From Lepraria neglecta (Eukaryota > Ascomycota > Lecanoromycetes > Lecanorales > Stereocaulaceae): a stretch of 64,000 nt of DNA. The position numbers and the translations under genes were made by a program. Positions 1 through 10,160 of the stretch are shown here, piece by piece. The notes beneath the pieces were generated by a model that was not told the origin of the DNA, searched no databases, and saw only the letters and a program-made list of their open reading frames with translations. Within the stretch, counting starts at the first letter, position 1, and every line of letters starts with the position of its first letter. Where the stretch lies: positions 875,501-939,500 of the forward strand of contig CM065646.1 of the NCBI GenBank assembly GCA_033220425.1. Reading direction: 5' to 3'.

Positions 1-123
1 AGACCGAGCAGGTGTCGCAAGAGTGGGTGGGCTGCACCTGACTGCATCATGTGACCGAAATGACACAACTCACCACAGCACACCTTCCATCCCATATCAC
101 AACACTGGTATCCATCGACAACG

Positions 124-198
124 CACCGCACAGCTTGCTATGCACTAGCGGAGCGAAAAGTCGAAGGCGCATGGGGGTCCAGGGGGTGTCCCCTAGAA
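124..198 (+). repeat. Structured repeat, copy 1
   Basis: This stretch matches the segment at 729-824 over its first ~49 bases, differing almost only by C/T and A/G transitions, and both end in a G-run/C-run hairpin (around 173-193 here). It shares the core AGCGGAGCGAAAAG. The first stem, clear in copy 2, is weakened here by the transitions, which suggests a decayed copy. I do not recognise the family; it could be the end of a non-coding transposable element or a structured RNA. No gene is seen in 1-123. Confidence 0.5.
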
Positions 199-728
199 AT
201 GTTCCGACTGCTAACACTTATTCTCCTCCTGCCAGTCTGCATATAACATCATCTCTACCATCTCCCGGCCCTGCATCAGCCCTAGTGGAATCTATAATGC
301 GACAAGTCTCTCTACCACCGCCTTCTCCGCCATCCGCGCATCCACCGCCGCCGCCACCAAGGCCACCACCAAGATAAAGAAGAATTGCCAGCAATACCGT
401 TAAAGCGAGACATTGGCCAGTCTTCCGCTACGCCACAACCGCTACGTAACGTCAATTGAGGTCAAGTTACTCTTGGGGATGGCCCACTTGTTGCCGAGCG
501 ACGACGAGACTGTATAGAGCCTCAAGTCTCCCCTTAAAGTTATGCCGCCCGAGATCCTTATGATGATATTCAAGGCTGGTGTGAGCAATCAATGTCCGGA
601 TGATTATGAGGTTCCTGCTTGGGAAGATGCGTACACGGTAGAGCAGATGGATCGGAAAGCTCCCAAGCAAGTCCTGGACAAACGCATGTTCCTGGATTCA
701 AGCATGTCGAAGTCTTCGCGCTGCCACA

Positions 729-824
729 CACCGCACAGCTCGCTGTGCGCCAGCGGAGCGAAAAGCCGAAGGCGCAGGCCCACCGCAGGTGAAAGTGGGG
801 TGCAGGGGTTTCCCCCTGATATTC
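729..824 (+). repeat. Structured repeat, copy 2
   Basis: Better-preserved copy of the element at 124-198, in the same orientation. It starts with a near-perfect hairpin (CGCACAG, four-base loop, CTGTGCG), continues with the shared core AGCGGAGCGAAAAG, then GGCGC pairing back to GCGCC, and ends in a GGGG...CCCC hairpin. About 20 bases between the core and the last hairpin are absent from copy 1. The conserved stems suggest selection on structure, or simply the ends of one mobile element. No protein of note is encoded across it. Confidence 0.5.
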
Positions 825-876
825 AAAGTGCTCAGTCTCGCCTTCCGTTGTTTTGTTGTCTTCGGATGTGGAGATT

Positions 877-921
877 TGATGTCTCTAATGTCTCTGATGT
901 CTCTAATGTCTCTGATGCCTC
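877..921 (+). repeat. 9-bp tandem repeat
   Basis: About five head-to-tail copies of ATGTCTCTR (R alternating A and G, so an 18-bp higher-order unit), the last one diverged. A short minisatellite in non-coding DNA; no function is implied. Confidence 0.8.
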
Positions 922-1690
922 CGTTTGCTCTCTATTCTATTCACCTGGCAAACAAGACGAAAAGCGTTATGGCCTCGAAGTTTAAGTTGAGCAGTTTCCT
1001 TCGTCTTCCCACCCTTATACCCCTAGCACCTACTACCCGCTTATATTAGCTCATTCACTATGTAGGAAAAGAATCATGCGATGTTCAAGCTCCCTACGCT
1101 GCACCTTCCCTCCTGAAGTTCAAGTCGCCTGTCTGTTTCAGGTTTCGACTTGTGACCGGGGGGCTGAACTGACTTTCGAACGAGCACTCACTTAGGCTGC
1201 GCAAGCTTATCTCTGGGCATTGAACCCAGATCAGGATGGCAAATGGCGATTGAAGCGCGGTTAAGAAGGCGCAAAAGTACCTCAGCCTGACGTGGGGGGA
1301 AGAAATCTTGCGAGGCGTAGTACGACATTCCCGACGGGAATCCCATGAGGTGGTGAGCTGACGTAACACATCGGTAAAGCAAGGTAAGACCGGGAAAACA
1401 ACAACGCGAAAAGAGACGCTTCGGGTACGGCGGGGCGTTATCAAATCAATATGATCGGGAACAAGATCACCTTAGATAATTACGCGCTCGGTGTTGACCC
1501 GGAACACTTGCGTTGCGGTTGAAGATACTTAAGACGTAGGGGAGAGAAGGGTTCTTACTCACAGATACTGTGCCCCCTTCGTGCCCTTGATTGTCTGTTA
1601 TGTTCACTGTCTGTAGCGATTCATCATCGCCCCGACGCCCATCCATACCATCCCGTCCCATCCCATCCAGAAAGGCAAGCAACAACAACC
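922..1690. other. No recognisable gene
   Basis: Only short ORFs without family resemblance occur here. The last part, just before the PKS relic, would be its promoter. Confidence 0.5.
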
Positions 1691-2360
1691 ATGGGCCCAA
1701 CTCATCCCACCGTCCTCCTTCTTGGGGACCTCACAGACGCATGGGTTGATGGCATGGACTATGTCTTTGGCCAGGCCACAACGACGCCATGACTCCAATC
1801 CTTCTTGGATGACTTGTTCTCTGCCTTTAAGGCCGAGGTGAGAGGCATGGACAGCTTCTTGCAGGAGAGCTTCGGGGCTTGTTCCAACTTCCAAGAGCTC
1901 GCCCAGAAATATCGCCGTTCGAGCGACCAGGTTGGCTTGGTCCACGCCATGCTTCTCTACGCCGTGAGAGCGGTCCTGCTATTAGAGTGCGTCTCCTCTC
2001 CTCTCCTCCCTATAACGCGGACTCTAACTCTGCTCGCTGGCTGACCTGACCGTCCCGAATTGAAGGACTGCGAACCGCGAGCCACTGTTGCTCCACCCAG
2101 GTGAGGACGGCAGGCCCGAGACGCACCTGGTTGGCATCTCTGGCGGTCTATGGAACGCTGTTGCCGTGCCAATCTCGACAAACTTCAACACTCTGTACGA
2201 TTCCTCCATCGAGGCCGGTCGGGTGTGGGTCCGACTCTGCAGCCTCATCTTTGCGCGGTCAAGAGCCAGGGAGGACCGCCCGAGAGTCTGGGGCTGGGCT
2301 GTCTTGGGTATCGCGGCAGATGAGCTCGAAAAGATACTCGAGCAGTTCCAATATGCCATG
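1691..2360 (+). pseudogene. Truncated non-reducing polyketide synthase (SAT domain only)
   Basis: The reading frame from ATG 1691 encodes the N-terminal starter-unit:ACP transacylase (SAT) domain of a fungal non-reducing PKS: VLLLGDLTDAWVDGMDYVFG, then FQELAQKYRRSSDQVGLVHA, and after a 79-nt intron (1987-2065) HLVGISGGLW and EAGRVWVRLCS. Exon 2 ends at a normal donor (GTAAGC at 2361), but nothing of the ketosynthase or later domains follows, so over 90% of the gene is missing. A TGA at 1790-1792 interrupts codon 34, where a Trp codon would fit (TGG to TGA). The nucleophile motif reads GISGG, with Ser where catalytically active SAT domains usually have Cys. Non-functional; part of a decayed secondary-metabolite cluster with the next two genes. 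Confidence 0.8.
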
Positions 2361-2379
2361 GTAAGCAAGACTCCTCCCC

Positions 2380-2994
2380 CCAACCCGTATCCCCAGCCTG
2401 GACGATCCCGTCGCCGCCGAGGACGTGCTTCACGGCCGTGGAGTGCACCCCATCCGCCGCAACAACGAGATGGGCCTGCAGGACCTCGCCGTCTTCGGTC
2501 GTGACCTTGCCGTTCTCGGCATCGTAGTCGACCACCTTGGCCAGTACCCGGACGTCGCAGGGACGTCCGGGCCCTTTCGCTTGGGTGGCGAGCCGTCTCA
2601 GCTGGGTGTGCAGATCGACGCGGTGAACGGCGTACATGGGCAGGCCCCACGTCGATTCGCAGTCCTTGTAGTAGGTGGGCACTAGGGTCTGCATATTGCT
2701 GCCGTCGACTAGGCTCATCCCGCGTAGGGCCACCATGCTGGACTGCTCGGGGACAAAGTCCCACGACGCGAGGACCCGCGAGGCGTTGGGCTTGATGGTG
2801 ATGGCCGCTCCGACTTTGTGCAGCAACGAGGATTGTTCGAGGATCTTGTTTGTGTGACATGTCAGAAGTTGTGTGGCCTGGGGGAACGAGTTACTGGAGG
2901 GGGAGATGCCAACCGTCACTTTGTGGCCTGCCCTGCGTAGACCAACTCCAGCGCCGAGGCCGGCAATTCCGGCGCCCACGATGATGATATCCAT
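2380..2994 (-). pseudogene. Truncated FAD-dependent monooxygenase (salicylate hydroxylase-like)
   Basis: Read leftward from ATG 2994: Rossmann dinucleotide-binding motif GAGIAGLGAGVGLRRAG, a 69-nt intron (2845-2913) that restores the usual VT/ILEQSS join, then VGAAITIKPNASRVL and the second FAD motif (LVVAADGVHS) at about residue 180. Homology stops near 2400, where the sequence becomes the tail-to-tail PKS relic, so roughly the C-terminal half is gone. Such monooxygenases hydroxylate aromatic polyketides and usually sit beside a PKS. The junction with the PKS, both genes losing their 3' ends, looks like one deletion between convergent cluster genes. Confidence 0.8.
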
Positions 2995-3722
2995 GGTTTC
3001 GGCTGGTCACGCACTGCCGCGGTTTTTCTACAGGAGTGATAAATGATTATCATGGCCACGTCGTTGATCAATGCCCTTGCTCTATATATAAACGCCAAGC
3101 ATGGTGACGAGTGTGTCGCTAAGTCTGGGATGTCATCATGTCACTTTTCTAGCTTATCCGATCAAGGGTTCCTCCTCGAATCAGCCTTTACTGTCCGCGA
3201 CCTAGCTTCATTTGCGCCTCGCGGCGATGCCATGAACTTTCGAGGGAAGGTTCCCGATGGTGGTTCCCCGAGCTTCGGGGAAGCCATGCAAGCCGGATTA
3301 CATCCCGGGGATGCAGACACGGAACGGCTGAGTGAGAGAGATAGCGGTGAGTTGTAGGAAGAACATGACAGCAAGACAGGTCTTGTCGCGTGTCCGAGAC
3401 AGGTCTCGGCGCGTTTCATACTCAATAATTGGTAATCGAGTGAAGACGACCACCTCGTTGCCTAGAAATGGCTTTTGTCCAGCGGACTTTCGGCCTTACA
3501 CTATGCCCGCCGGCTGGAATATATGTATCTGTCGCGACTGTCTTTCCGTGTTCAGAACGCTGAAGCACGCACGAACACCTGTGTTACACAGCAGCAACAG
3601 CAGGAGAGCGAGCTCGTCCTTTTTTTGTTTTTTTTGTTTTTTTTGCATACCTTACCCCACTGTTCAACCAGCACGCTGACGCCCAACCATACCTTAAACC
3701 ATCACCACCACCACAAACCAAA
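2995..3722. other. Promoter region between monooxygenase and dehydrogenase
   Basis: Divergent intergenic DNA between the two relic cluster genes. A TATATATAAA-like stretch lies near 3081-3092 and a T-rich tract (runs of T broken by G) at 3619-3643 about 80 bases before the dehydrogenase ATG. No gene seen. Confidence 0.5.
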
Positions 3723-4572
3723 ATGCAGACCGTCCTGATTGTCGGAGCTACAGGCAACATCGGCGCCTCGGCCATCCACGCCGCTCTGCGCCCAAACTCC
3801 ACGTCCTCGCCATCGTGCGCAACCAGGCTTCGGCGGAGAAGCTGTTCCGCAATGTAGGAACTCGCGAGGGCATCACGACGGTAGAGGCGGACATCATGTC
3901 TGATCGGGGAGTGAAAGATGTGGTGGAGAAAGCGCGGAAGGGGGAGTTGCCGGCATTTCAGCATGTTTATGCTGCGGGTGAGTCTGTACTTCATCGGAGA
4001 GTTAATATGATAGCGTTTTGGCTAACGAGAAGGGTGATTGTGTGATGGGCAGCTGGCGGGTTGTTCGAAACGACGTCCATACTTGGTCTCACCACGGAGG
4101 AGCTAAGGAAGCATATGCTGGTCAACTTTGAGCCGAACCTTTGTGAGTGTGGCCATGCCGTAGGAATCCACAGGTATGAAAGAACTGATGCGTGTCGACA
4201 GTCGCCTATCAAGCGACCATCCCCTATCTTCTCGAGCAGAACGACCCTACAAGCACCTGGACGCTGTGCACAGGCGCAAGCGGAGACAATGGGAGTCGCG
4301 CAGCAGCTAGCATGACACAGGGCGCGCTATACTCCATGGCGAACGTGGCATGCCTCGACAATGCGGACACAAATGTCCGCTTCAACGAGATCTATCTCGG
4401 CTTGTTCGTGATGGCAGGTGCTGCAGCAGACCAGTTCGGGGTAATGAAGGCGTCGGAGTTTGCTATTGCGTACGAGAAGATCTTGGCCCGCCCGGACATC
4501 AAAGGCTGCCGCGTGATGGTGTGTCAGCGGGAGAATTTGACGGAGTTGAGGTTCAGGAAGAAGTTGGAGTAG
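3723..4572 (+). pseudogene. Short-chain dehydrogenase-like gene with a frameshift
   Basis: Starts MQTVLIVGATGNIGASAI, a GxxGxxG-type NAD(P)-binding Rossmann motif, then shifts frame between about 3789 and 3798: before it the reading is frame 1, after it the conserved SDR reading (HVLAIVRNQASAEKLF) needs one extra base. Introns at 3978-4052 and 4143-4201 are well formed and join AAAGG/LFETTS and EPNL/FAYQATIPYLL. Summed exon length is 716 nt, one short of a multiple of three. The C-terminal half (CTGASGDNGS, GALYSMANV) keeps the SDR fold, but the YxxxK motif reads YSMAN, lacking Lys. Probably the third decayed member of the polyketide cluster; a sequencing error is the alternative explanation. 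Confidence 0.65.
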
Positions 4573-4764
4573 GAGGCGGGTAGTGTGGTTTGGAGTCGCC
4601 ATTGTAGCGCGGGTTTGCATCACGAGGTACATAGTGGCATCCTTGGTCGACGGTAGTGCATTCATGATCTGGTATTTCCGCTCCTGTTCCTGTAGCCGGA
4701 ATATTGTTGATCGATGTTGCACTTTCCTATCATGGCCTGTCTGGATGATGGAAATAGATCATGA

Positions 4765-4860
4765 ATCCTGAATTATTCAGATTCAGCCCTCATATTCAGA
4801 TTCAACTCAACTCAGCCTTGTTGTATTCAAATTCAACTCAGGATATTCAGGATTCAGCCG
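4765..4860 (+). repeat. ATTCA-rich degenerate repeat
   Basis: Irregular reiteration of ATTCAGATTCA and ATTCAACTCA units. Low-complexity DNA downstream of the dehydrogenase; no coding potential. Confidence 0.6.
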
Positions 4861-5204
4861 GTAGTATGCCGGTGTATGCTCGGCGCACTGCGGAGGCCTC
4901 GAAATCGCCGTATTTGAGCTGTTTTGCGTACAGGAGGATGCAGAGACTTACAATGAACAGTCCGAAGTCATGCGGTATGGAAAACGTCCCAAATGAGTCC
5001 TAGAATGAGGTATGTGGAGGTGGATACGAGAGCCTTGTTACAGTGGGATATTAACCACCGATATAGACTGAAGGTTCTGCCTCCAAGTCAGCAGAATGGT
5101 CGCCAAACACGCCGCATCCACCGATCCTATATAGACGCATCCCACCATCACTTGCTGCAGATGTATCTACTGAGGAATGGGGTGCTCTTACCAGGGCAGG
5201 CTAG

Positions 5205-5932
5205 TTGGCTCTGATTCGCCGTATCAATGAAGAGGACGAGCTGCGGCGGTGGGCGGAGGAGGACGAGAGGCGTGCGAGGACGACGGAGGAGTTGCGGACT
5301 TTGCTGGTTAATATCGCCACCGTGTGCAAGAGGTTCCCCCGGAGTGTGATGGTAGAGTTGATGGAGAATCACGGCTTATGGGCGCTGGAGCATGCGTGGT
5401 TGCGCGAAAGCGCGGGCACGACGATGGTGAGAACGACGACGAAGATGAAGAGGAGGAAGATGATCGCCGCCGCAAGACTACTACCACCACACTGCCGCCG
5501 CCGTCGCCGCCGCCGAAGAAGAGAGAGTCGCCCAAAAAGGGCAAGAGACAGGCAGGGACGGTGCTAGATCGCCCGGACATTGAGGGAGAGCGGTGGTCGG
5601 TGACGCCGGAGAAGTAGGCTGCCAGCCCAAAGGACCAGTCTAGGTGGTCTACGATTGGCAAGATTGAGGAGGGAGAGGGTGCTGATGCCCCGGCTGAGTG
5701 TGACAACTGTCGCCTTAATGGCGATATGTGCTATGTCCTCGCCAGCAAGCTTACGGAGTTCGGCAGCGAGCCTGGCGCTGGTGCTGGTTCCTGTTCCCGC
5801 TGCATGTTCAATAAGGCTCGCTGCTCGCTGTCGAAGCCGATTAAGGCCCGTCCGACTATTAAGGACAAGTTGGCGGAGCTGAAGAGGCTGGAGAAGGAGA
5901 ATGCGGAGTTGAAGAGGAGGAGGAGGCGTTAG
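5205..5932 (+). pseudogene. Broken Cys-motif protein gene (C-x2-C type), copy A
   Basis: Three pieces in series make one ancestral ORF. The first (frame of 5205) reads acidic/basic helix and VMVELMENHGLWALEHAWLR. A frameshift near 5410-5440 moves to the frame of 5324 with Asp/Glu and Lys/Arg blocks. A TAG at 5615-5617 interrupts that frame, which then continues to CDNCRLNGDMCY and CSRCMFNKARCSLS, ending in a Lys/Glu/Arg tail at 5932. Spacing (C-x2-C-x6-C ... C-x2-C-x6-C) suggests metal binding but is not the Zn2Cys6 cluster. A related, equally broken copy lies at 15915-16738. The pattern suits a multicopy, repeat-associated gene family of unknown function. Confidence 0.5.
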
Positions 5933-6551
5933 CCAGCAGCAGCCAGTAGCAGTAGTACCAGAGATGTTCGTTCGTTGGCCAGAGATCGGTCGTTCACAAG
6001 TCCATTTCCTTTAACTCAATGCGCTCAAGCTCTCTTTATTGCCACGTAGTCCACCTTCCCATCGAATGATCCTCACACTCCAAGCATCACAACACACCAA
6101 GAATCTGGCCAATCTGAGCGGTGGTTGTTAAGTTATCCAGTCCTGGAAAGGTGAGGTGTGCACATGAAGTTGGGACGAAAGATGATTGAGAAAGAGCTGG
6201 TATGACTAATCTACTTTTCCTTCCTCCATCACCACATTCTTCCTCGTCGCATTCCTCATGGTCGCATTGCTCTCCTGCAAAACAAACGCCACCGTCGCCA
6301 TCGCGAACCTCTCATCCCAGAGCAATGACAAGAAAGAACACGAGAGATCGCGAGCAGTGCACCAAGCAACACACAGCGCGTATACGACACCGTCAAGCCT
6401 CTCTCAATAATCTCGCCTCCTTCGCCTTCCGGGAGAGCTTGGGTTCGCGCGCCGGACGACCACCAGCACCACGAGGCGAGTCCAGCAGGAACGAAGTCTC
6501 GGATCTAGGCGCCTTGGATCCGGCATCATCATCATCCTCATGACGAGTGCT
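5933..6551. other. No recognisable gene
   Basis: Low-similarity DNA with only short ORFs between two pseudogenes. Confidence 0.5.
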
Positions 6552-7170
6552 CTAGTTTGCGGCGTCAAGCATTCGTTCCGCTTCCTCTGGTGTGATCTCA
6601 CCATATGCACTGGATGCTGGAGAATGAAGGCGAGGGCGTGTTGATAAGGAAGGGCCTGGAGCTGGAGAGGCCGCGCCAGCACGTACGCGACTAGGAGTGC
6701 AATCGCTCATGTATGTATCACCGCCACCGGGAGGCTGCGCAGTCGATGTCTGGTCCTGGTTCGCCTTCTCCACCACCGCCGCCTTGCGCGCAGACTCAGC
6801 CATAGCCGAGAGCCTGAGATTGCCACGCTGCTTCTTGCGCTTCGCAGCCTGCTGTTTAGGTGTCGGCATCGGTATAACTGTTCTAGCTTCACCGGCCTGT
6901 ATCCTCCGCTCTTTAGCTTCTTCAGCCGCTTTCTTCTCTACGGCAAGCCTCTCCTTCTCTACGGCATCCTTCTGCTTCTTCGCGGCCTTCTAGAGCTACT
7001 CTACGTGAAACTCGCCCTATCGATCAAGTACTGGGCGCACGAGGTTATTAAGCTCAGTAACGACTTCGTCTGTAGAGATAGGCAGCGTGCCGGCAGCTTT
7101 ATGGGCATCATACCACTCCTGGAAGAGAAGCGCACCCCTATGACTTGACTCTAGGCCGGCACCGTGACAT
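6552..7170 (-). pseudogene. RIP-struck ORF relic, C-terminal part
   Basis: Leftward from about 7170 a continuous frame reads GALLFQEWYDAHKAAGTLP, a Lys/Glu/Ala-rich helix, MPTPKQQAAKRKKQRGN and a terminal ITPEEAERMLDAAN. It is broken by TAG codons at the junctions LDR-GEF, HVE-L and L-KAAKK, each at a place where Gln fits, as expected of CAG to TAG change. The charged C-terminal tail resembles those of fungal transposon proteins, but no catalytic domain is visible, so the family stays open. Confidence 0.45.
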
Positions 7171-7299
7171 TCCAAGCCTAGTGCAAGATTTTTTGGCGGC
7201 GGAAATTGACGCTACTAATACACTACTCAGCTCCGCTAATAAACCCCGAGACCTAGATAATGAGATTACCTACGACTGCGAATTCTTCCGCAAATACTA

Positions 7300-7690
7300 G
7301 CTACCGTGTCGAGATATTTAGGTCCAGTATATACTATTTAATACACTACGGGCGGAGCACTTTGAGCGCTGGGCGTTTATATAGGAGGACTCGGGGTTCG
7401 AGCTCTATAAGGGTATTACCTCGGAGTACTATACCAAGGAGATTGATGGTAAGATTAGGGCGCTATACCGTCGGAGGCTTGATATAAGGGAGGCCCTAGA
7501 CTCGCTAAAAAGCAAGGAGGAGGCAGTAGCGGAGCTTCTATAGGGCTTGGCGGATAACGCGCTGAAAAGATAGGTGGCGTGCCTGGAATATATCACTGGA
7601 CCGCTCCGAAATATAGGGATAGCGGACCTGAAGGCGGAGCTATAGGCGGAGTATAGGGTGGTGGAGGGCGCCATGAACCCCCTAGGCGGC
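7300..7690 (+). pseudogene. RIP-struck ORF relic, plus strand
   Basis: The frame through 7368 reads LRAEHFERWAFI, then EDSGFELYKGITSEYY, IRALYRRRLDIREALDSLKS and CLEYITGPLRNIG, with at least four TAG codons standing where Gln would fit. GC content remains moderate while CpA is nearly absent, the signature of CpA-to-TpA mutation. No known domain is recognised. It could be a second ORF of the same dead element as 6552-7170. Confidence 0.4.
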
Positions 7691-8673
7691 AGTTTGTATT
7701 ATTAGTACTGAATGACTCCATCTCCTCTACCCCAATTTTGCCTAGGGGTGCCTTAGTGGCCAGCAGGCTTCAGCGGCAGCGAGGTGATTATCTAGGACGC
7801 GTCTTCTCCGTGTTTACCTACCAAATTTATATAGGGATTAGCGGAGAAGACGGTGCGTTGGTGGCTTGCATTAGCGTACGCGCCGTTGCGGTCATTATAA
7901 TCGGGACCGGTTCCAAAACTCATAAAATTATGACGATATCATATGACGTATATGGCGCGGGGAAGAAGTGCGCAGTTATGTTCAACTTTTGATGTTCCAG
8001 GGTCCGGGGACGACTCCCGGGGGGGCGCTCCAGGGCCTACATTAACTTTTGATGGCTAGGAGGCTATGAATTTGGCCAAGTGGACATTTCAAGGGCGATG
8101 ATAAACAGAGAAAACTATGGTTATTACCGAACTCTTTCTACATAAGTTCCGAGAGCGGAGAGTCTTGCTCTAATGGCAGCGAAATTCCACACCCGGCAAT
8201 TCCAATTTGACGCCTCCATTGCTCGACAGAGCATTCCATCACCCCATTCTTCTCCTATGCTCCACCTATTAACCCAAGAGGATCTTTTATGTCCTGGTTA
8301 AGTTCTCCCGTATCAGCTCACAAAATTGGCGACCCCGATAAATCCTTATTCCTTGCGACAGATACTCTCACCAATCCTTTATCCTGCAAGCAGAATGATC
8401 CCTTTCCATAGTAGGATTGTCAGGACCGGGTTCACGTTCCTATCGGAGAAAGCCTGCCAACAACTAGATAGGATTCCGACAACAACAGCCAGTGCGTATT
8501 CATAGGGAAACTTTAACAGAATCAACTTGCTTCAGAGAATGGAATTTGTGCAATGCCTGCTCTCAACACCCTCGCTATCCTGCGCTAATGCAACTGCTGA
8601 AGGAAGAAGTAATCCACTGTCATGTAGTCATTTTGCTTTTCTCGTTGTATCGCCCAATTCCATTGCCCTCCCC
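7691..8673. other. No recognisable gene
   Basis: Contains a short direct repeat (AACTTTTGATG near 7983 and 8045) flanking a GC-rich block with CCGGGGACG and CCCGGGGGG. No coding evidence. Confidence 0.5.
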
Positions 8674-9253
8674 TTACCACGAGTTCCTGTCCCAGTTTGG
8701 ATCTGTCTCCCAATTAGCCGCCCTATCTCCACCTGATGTCCTCTTCTTCCACCACAAGTAGAACCACTCACCCTGCACGAAACTCGCCAGTACCTTACTA
8801 CCAGTCTGCAACAGCGGATGCCCCACCACAATCTGCAAGAATCGCTGTAGCCCTTCCCTCCTATGTTCAATCACATCATCGCTAAACCGATTCGTGAACA
8901 CCTTTCCTGGTAGCGGTGGTATCGTCACCCGTGCGCTTTCACGCTCGAGTATATCGCGGAAGTATTCGAAGTCAGAGTAGCGGCGCCGTACTGTGCTGTG
9001 TTTGAGTTTGAAGGCGGGTATGTTGGTGCGGCAGACGATCTCATAGTCGGTGTACATGTTGCGTGATGTGCCATGGGTTTGAGGGTTCTTGACCTGTGGA
9101 GGGGTCAGCGATGTTCAGGTAAGGCCCTTCGAGGATGGGAGGCCTGAGGGTGGAGGAGGGAAGAGAGAGGCGCACTTCTATCTCGAGGAAGTTCTCTGGT
9201 GGACCGTATATCTCCTCGAAGCTTTGTTGGCGGGCATCGGGCATTGCCTGCAT
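8674..9253 (-). CDS. SNX3: Sorting nexin-3 (PX domain, retromer cargo sorting)
   Basis: Three exons: 9253-9176, 9093-8772 and 8702-8674, giving 142 aa. The N-terminus ([20 protein letters not shown]) matches fungal Snx3/Grd19, and nearly the whole protein is one PX domain with the phosphoinositide motif [10 protein letters not shown] and the PPLPGK loop followed by [11 protein letters not shown]. The family binds PI3P on early endosomes and works with retromer to recycle membrane proteins to the Golgi. The last exon encodes only DPNWDRNSW; its 69-nt intron is easily read through, giving a false tail. Start chosen because the upstream reading has no family resemblance. Confidence 0.9.
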
Positions 9254-10160
9254 GTTGAGCGATAGAGCATGAAAATATGCGGCTACTGCGCAGTGGTAGG
9301 TATGGAGCAAACGTTCAAGAATTTTCAGGCTAGGTCTTCGGGTATTGTGCAGGGAAAATCTAAGATGTCAAATTCGTGTGTTCGCTTTTTCGAGGTGGGG
9401 CAGCTGCGGCAAGAAAATGTGAAGTTTTTTGTTTGTCTACCGCCACATGTCACACGATCGACTGGAGATTGTCCCAAATACTTCACTGATGGCTATCTAT
9501 TCTCCTAATTTACGCCGTTGTATTTATTGTCTGCCAACCCACGTTCTGCAATAACAACTTCTTCTTATCCCATTATCCGCCATCTGCGAATAAAACACTA
9601 CCCTTGAACGACTTTATACCCATCTCCACCATATCTTGCTCATTTTATTGCCACCTACTCCTTCCCTTTCCCATGTAAATGAGCACATACTTTCATCGCA
9701 TGGTAAGGCAAACCTAATCCGTGGTGCCATTGTCATTGCGCTGCCGATCGCTTCTAGTGTCGTCAGTCAAGGATAGAGGAGCCTGATATGTATGACTTGC
9801 GAATGGACAAGGAGACCGAGAAGAGCCTTGTCAGATGAGATAGAAAAGAGGCCAATAACAAGAGTATTGAAGGCCTTCACATTTGAAAATTGTCTCTTTG
9901 CAAATTAGCAGGCCCAACAAGTGTGCACTTGCGAGGAGTAAGAGCCAATCGTAGAATGCTTTTGCCAAGGCAAGCAGATCTTGAAATGCGACTTGGGAAG
10001 AGAGCAAGCGCTTGGGTCTAATTCTGGTCCTCTGTTATCACAGCCGAAGACGTAGTCATGTGTGTACGTCGAAGCAAGGAGTATTGGTCTTGCTCTTTCG
10101 AAATTGTTTTTTTCTACCAAAATTTTGACCATGTTCGCAATCCTCCCTCCACACGTCAGG
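9254..10160. other. Intergenic, no gene seen
   Basis: Upstream of SNX3 and downstream of SEC61 gamma. Only short ORFs without family resemblance. Confidence 0.5.

Noticed and set aside
542-700. ORF starting MPPEILMMIFKAG, similar to the first residues of an F-box
   Set aside because: Only about ten residues match the F-box start; the ORF then runs through the structured repeat and shows no further domain.
1094-1444. 116-residue minus-strand ORF
   Set aside because: Composition is random-like, no family resemblance and no promoter or intron support.
9269-9508. 79-residue plus-strand ORF opposite the SNX3 promoter
   Set aside because: Overlaps the SNX3 upstream region on the other strand with no domain or conservation signal.
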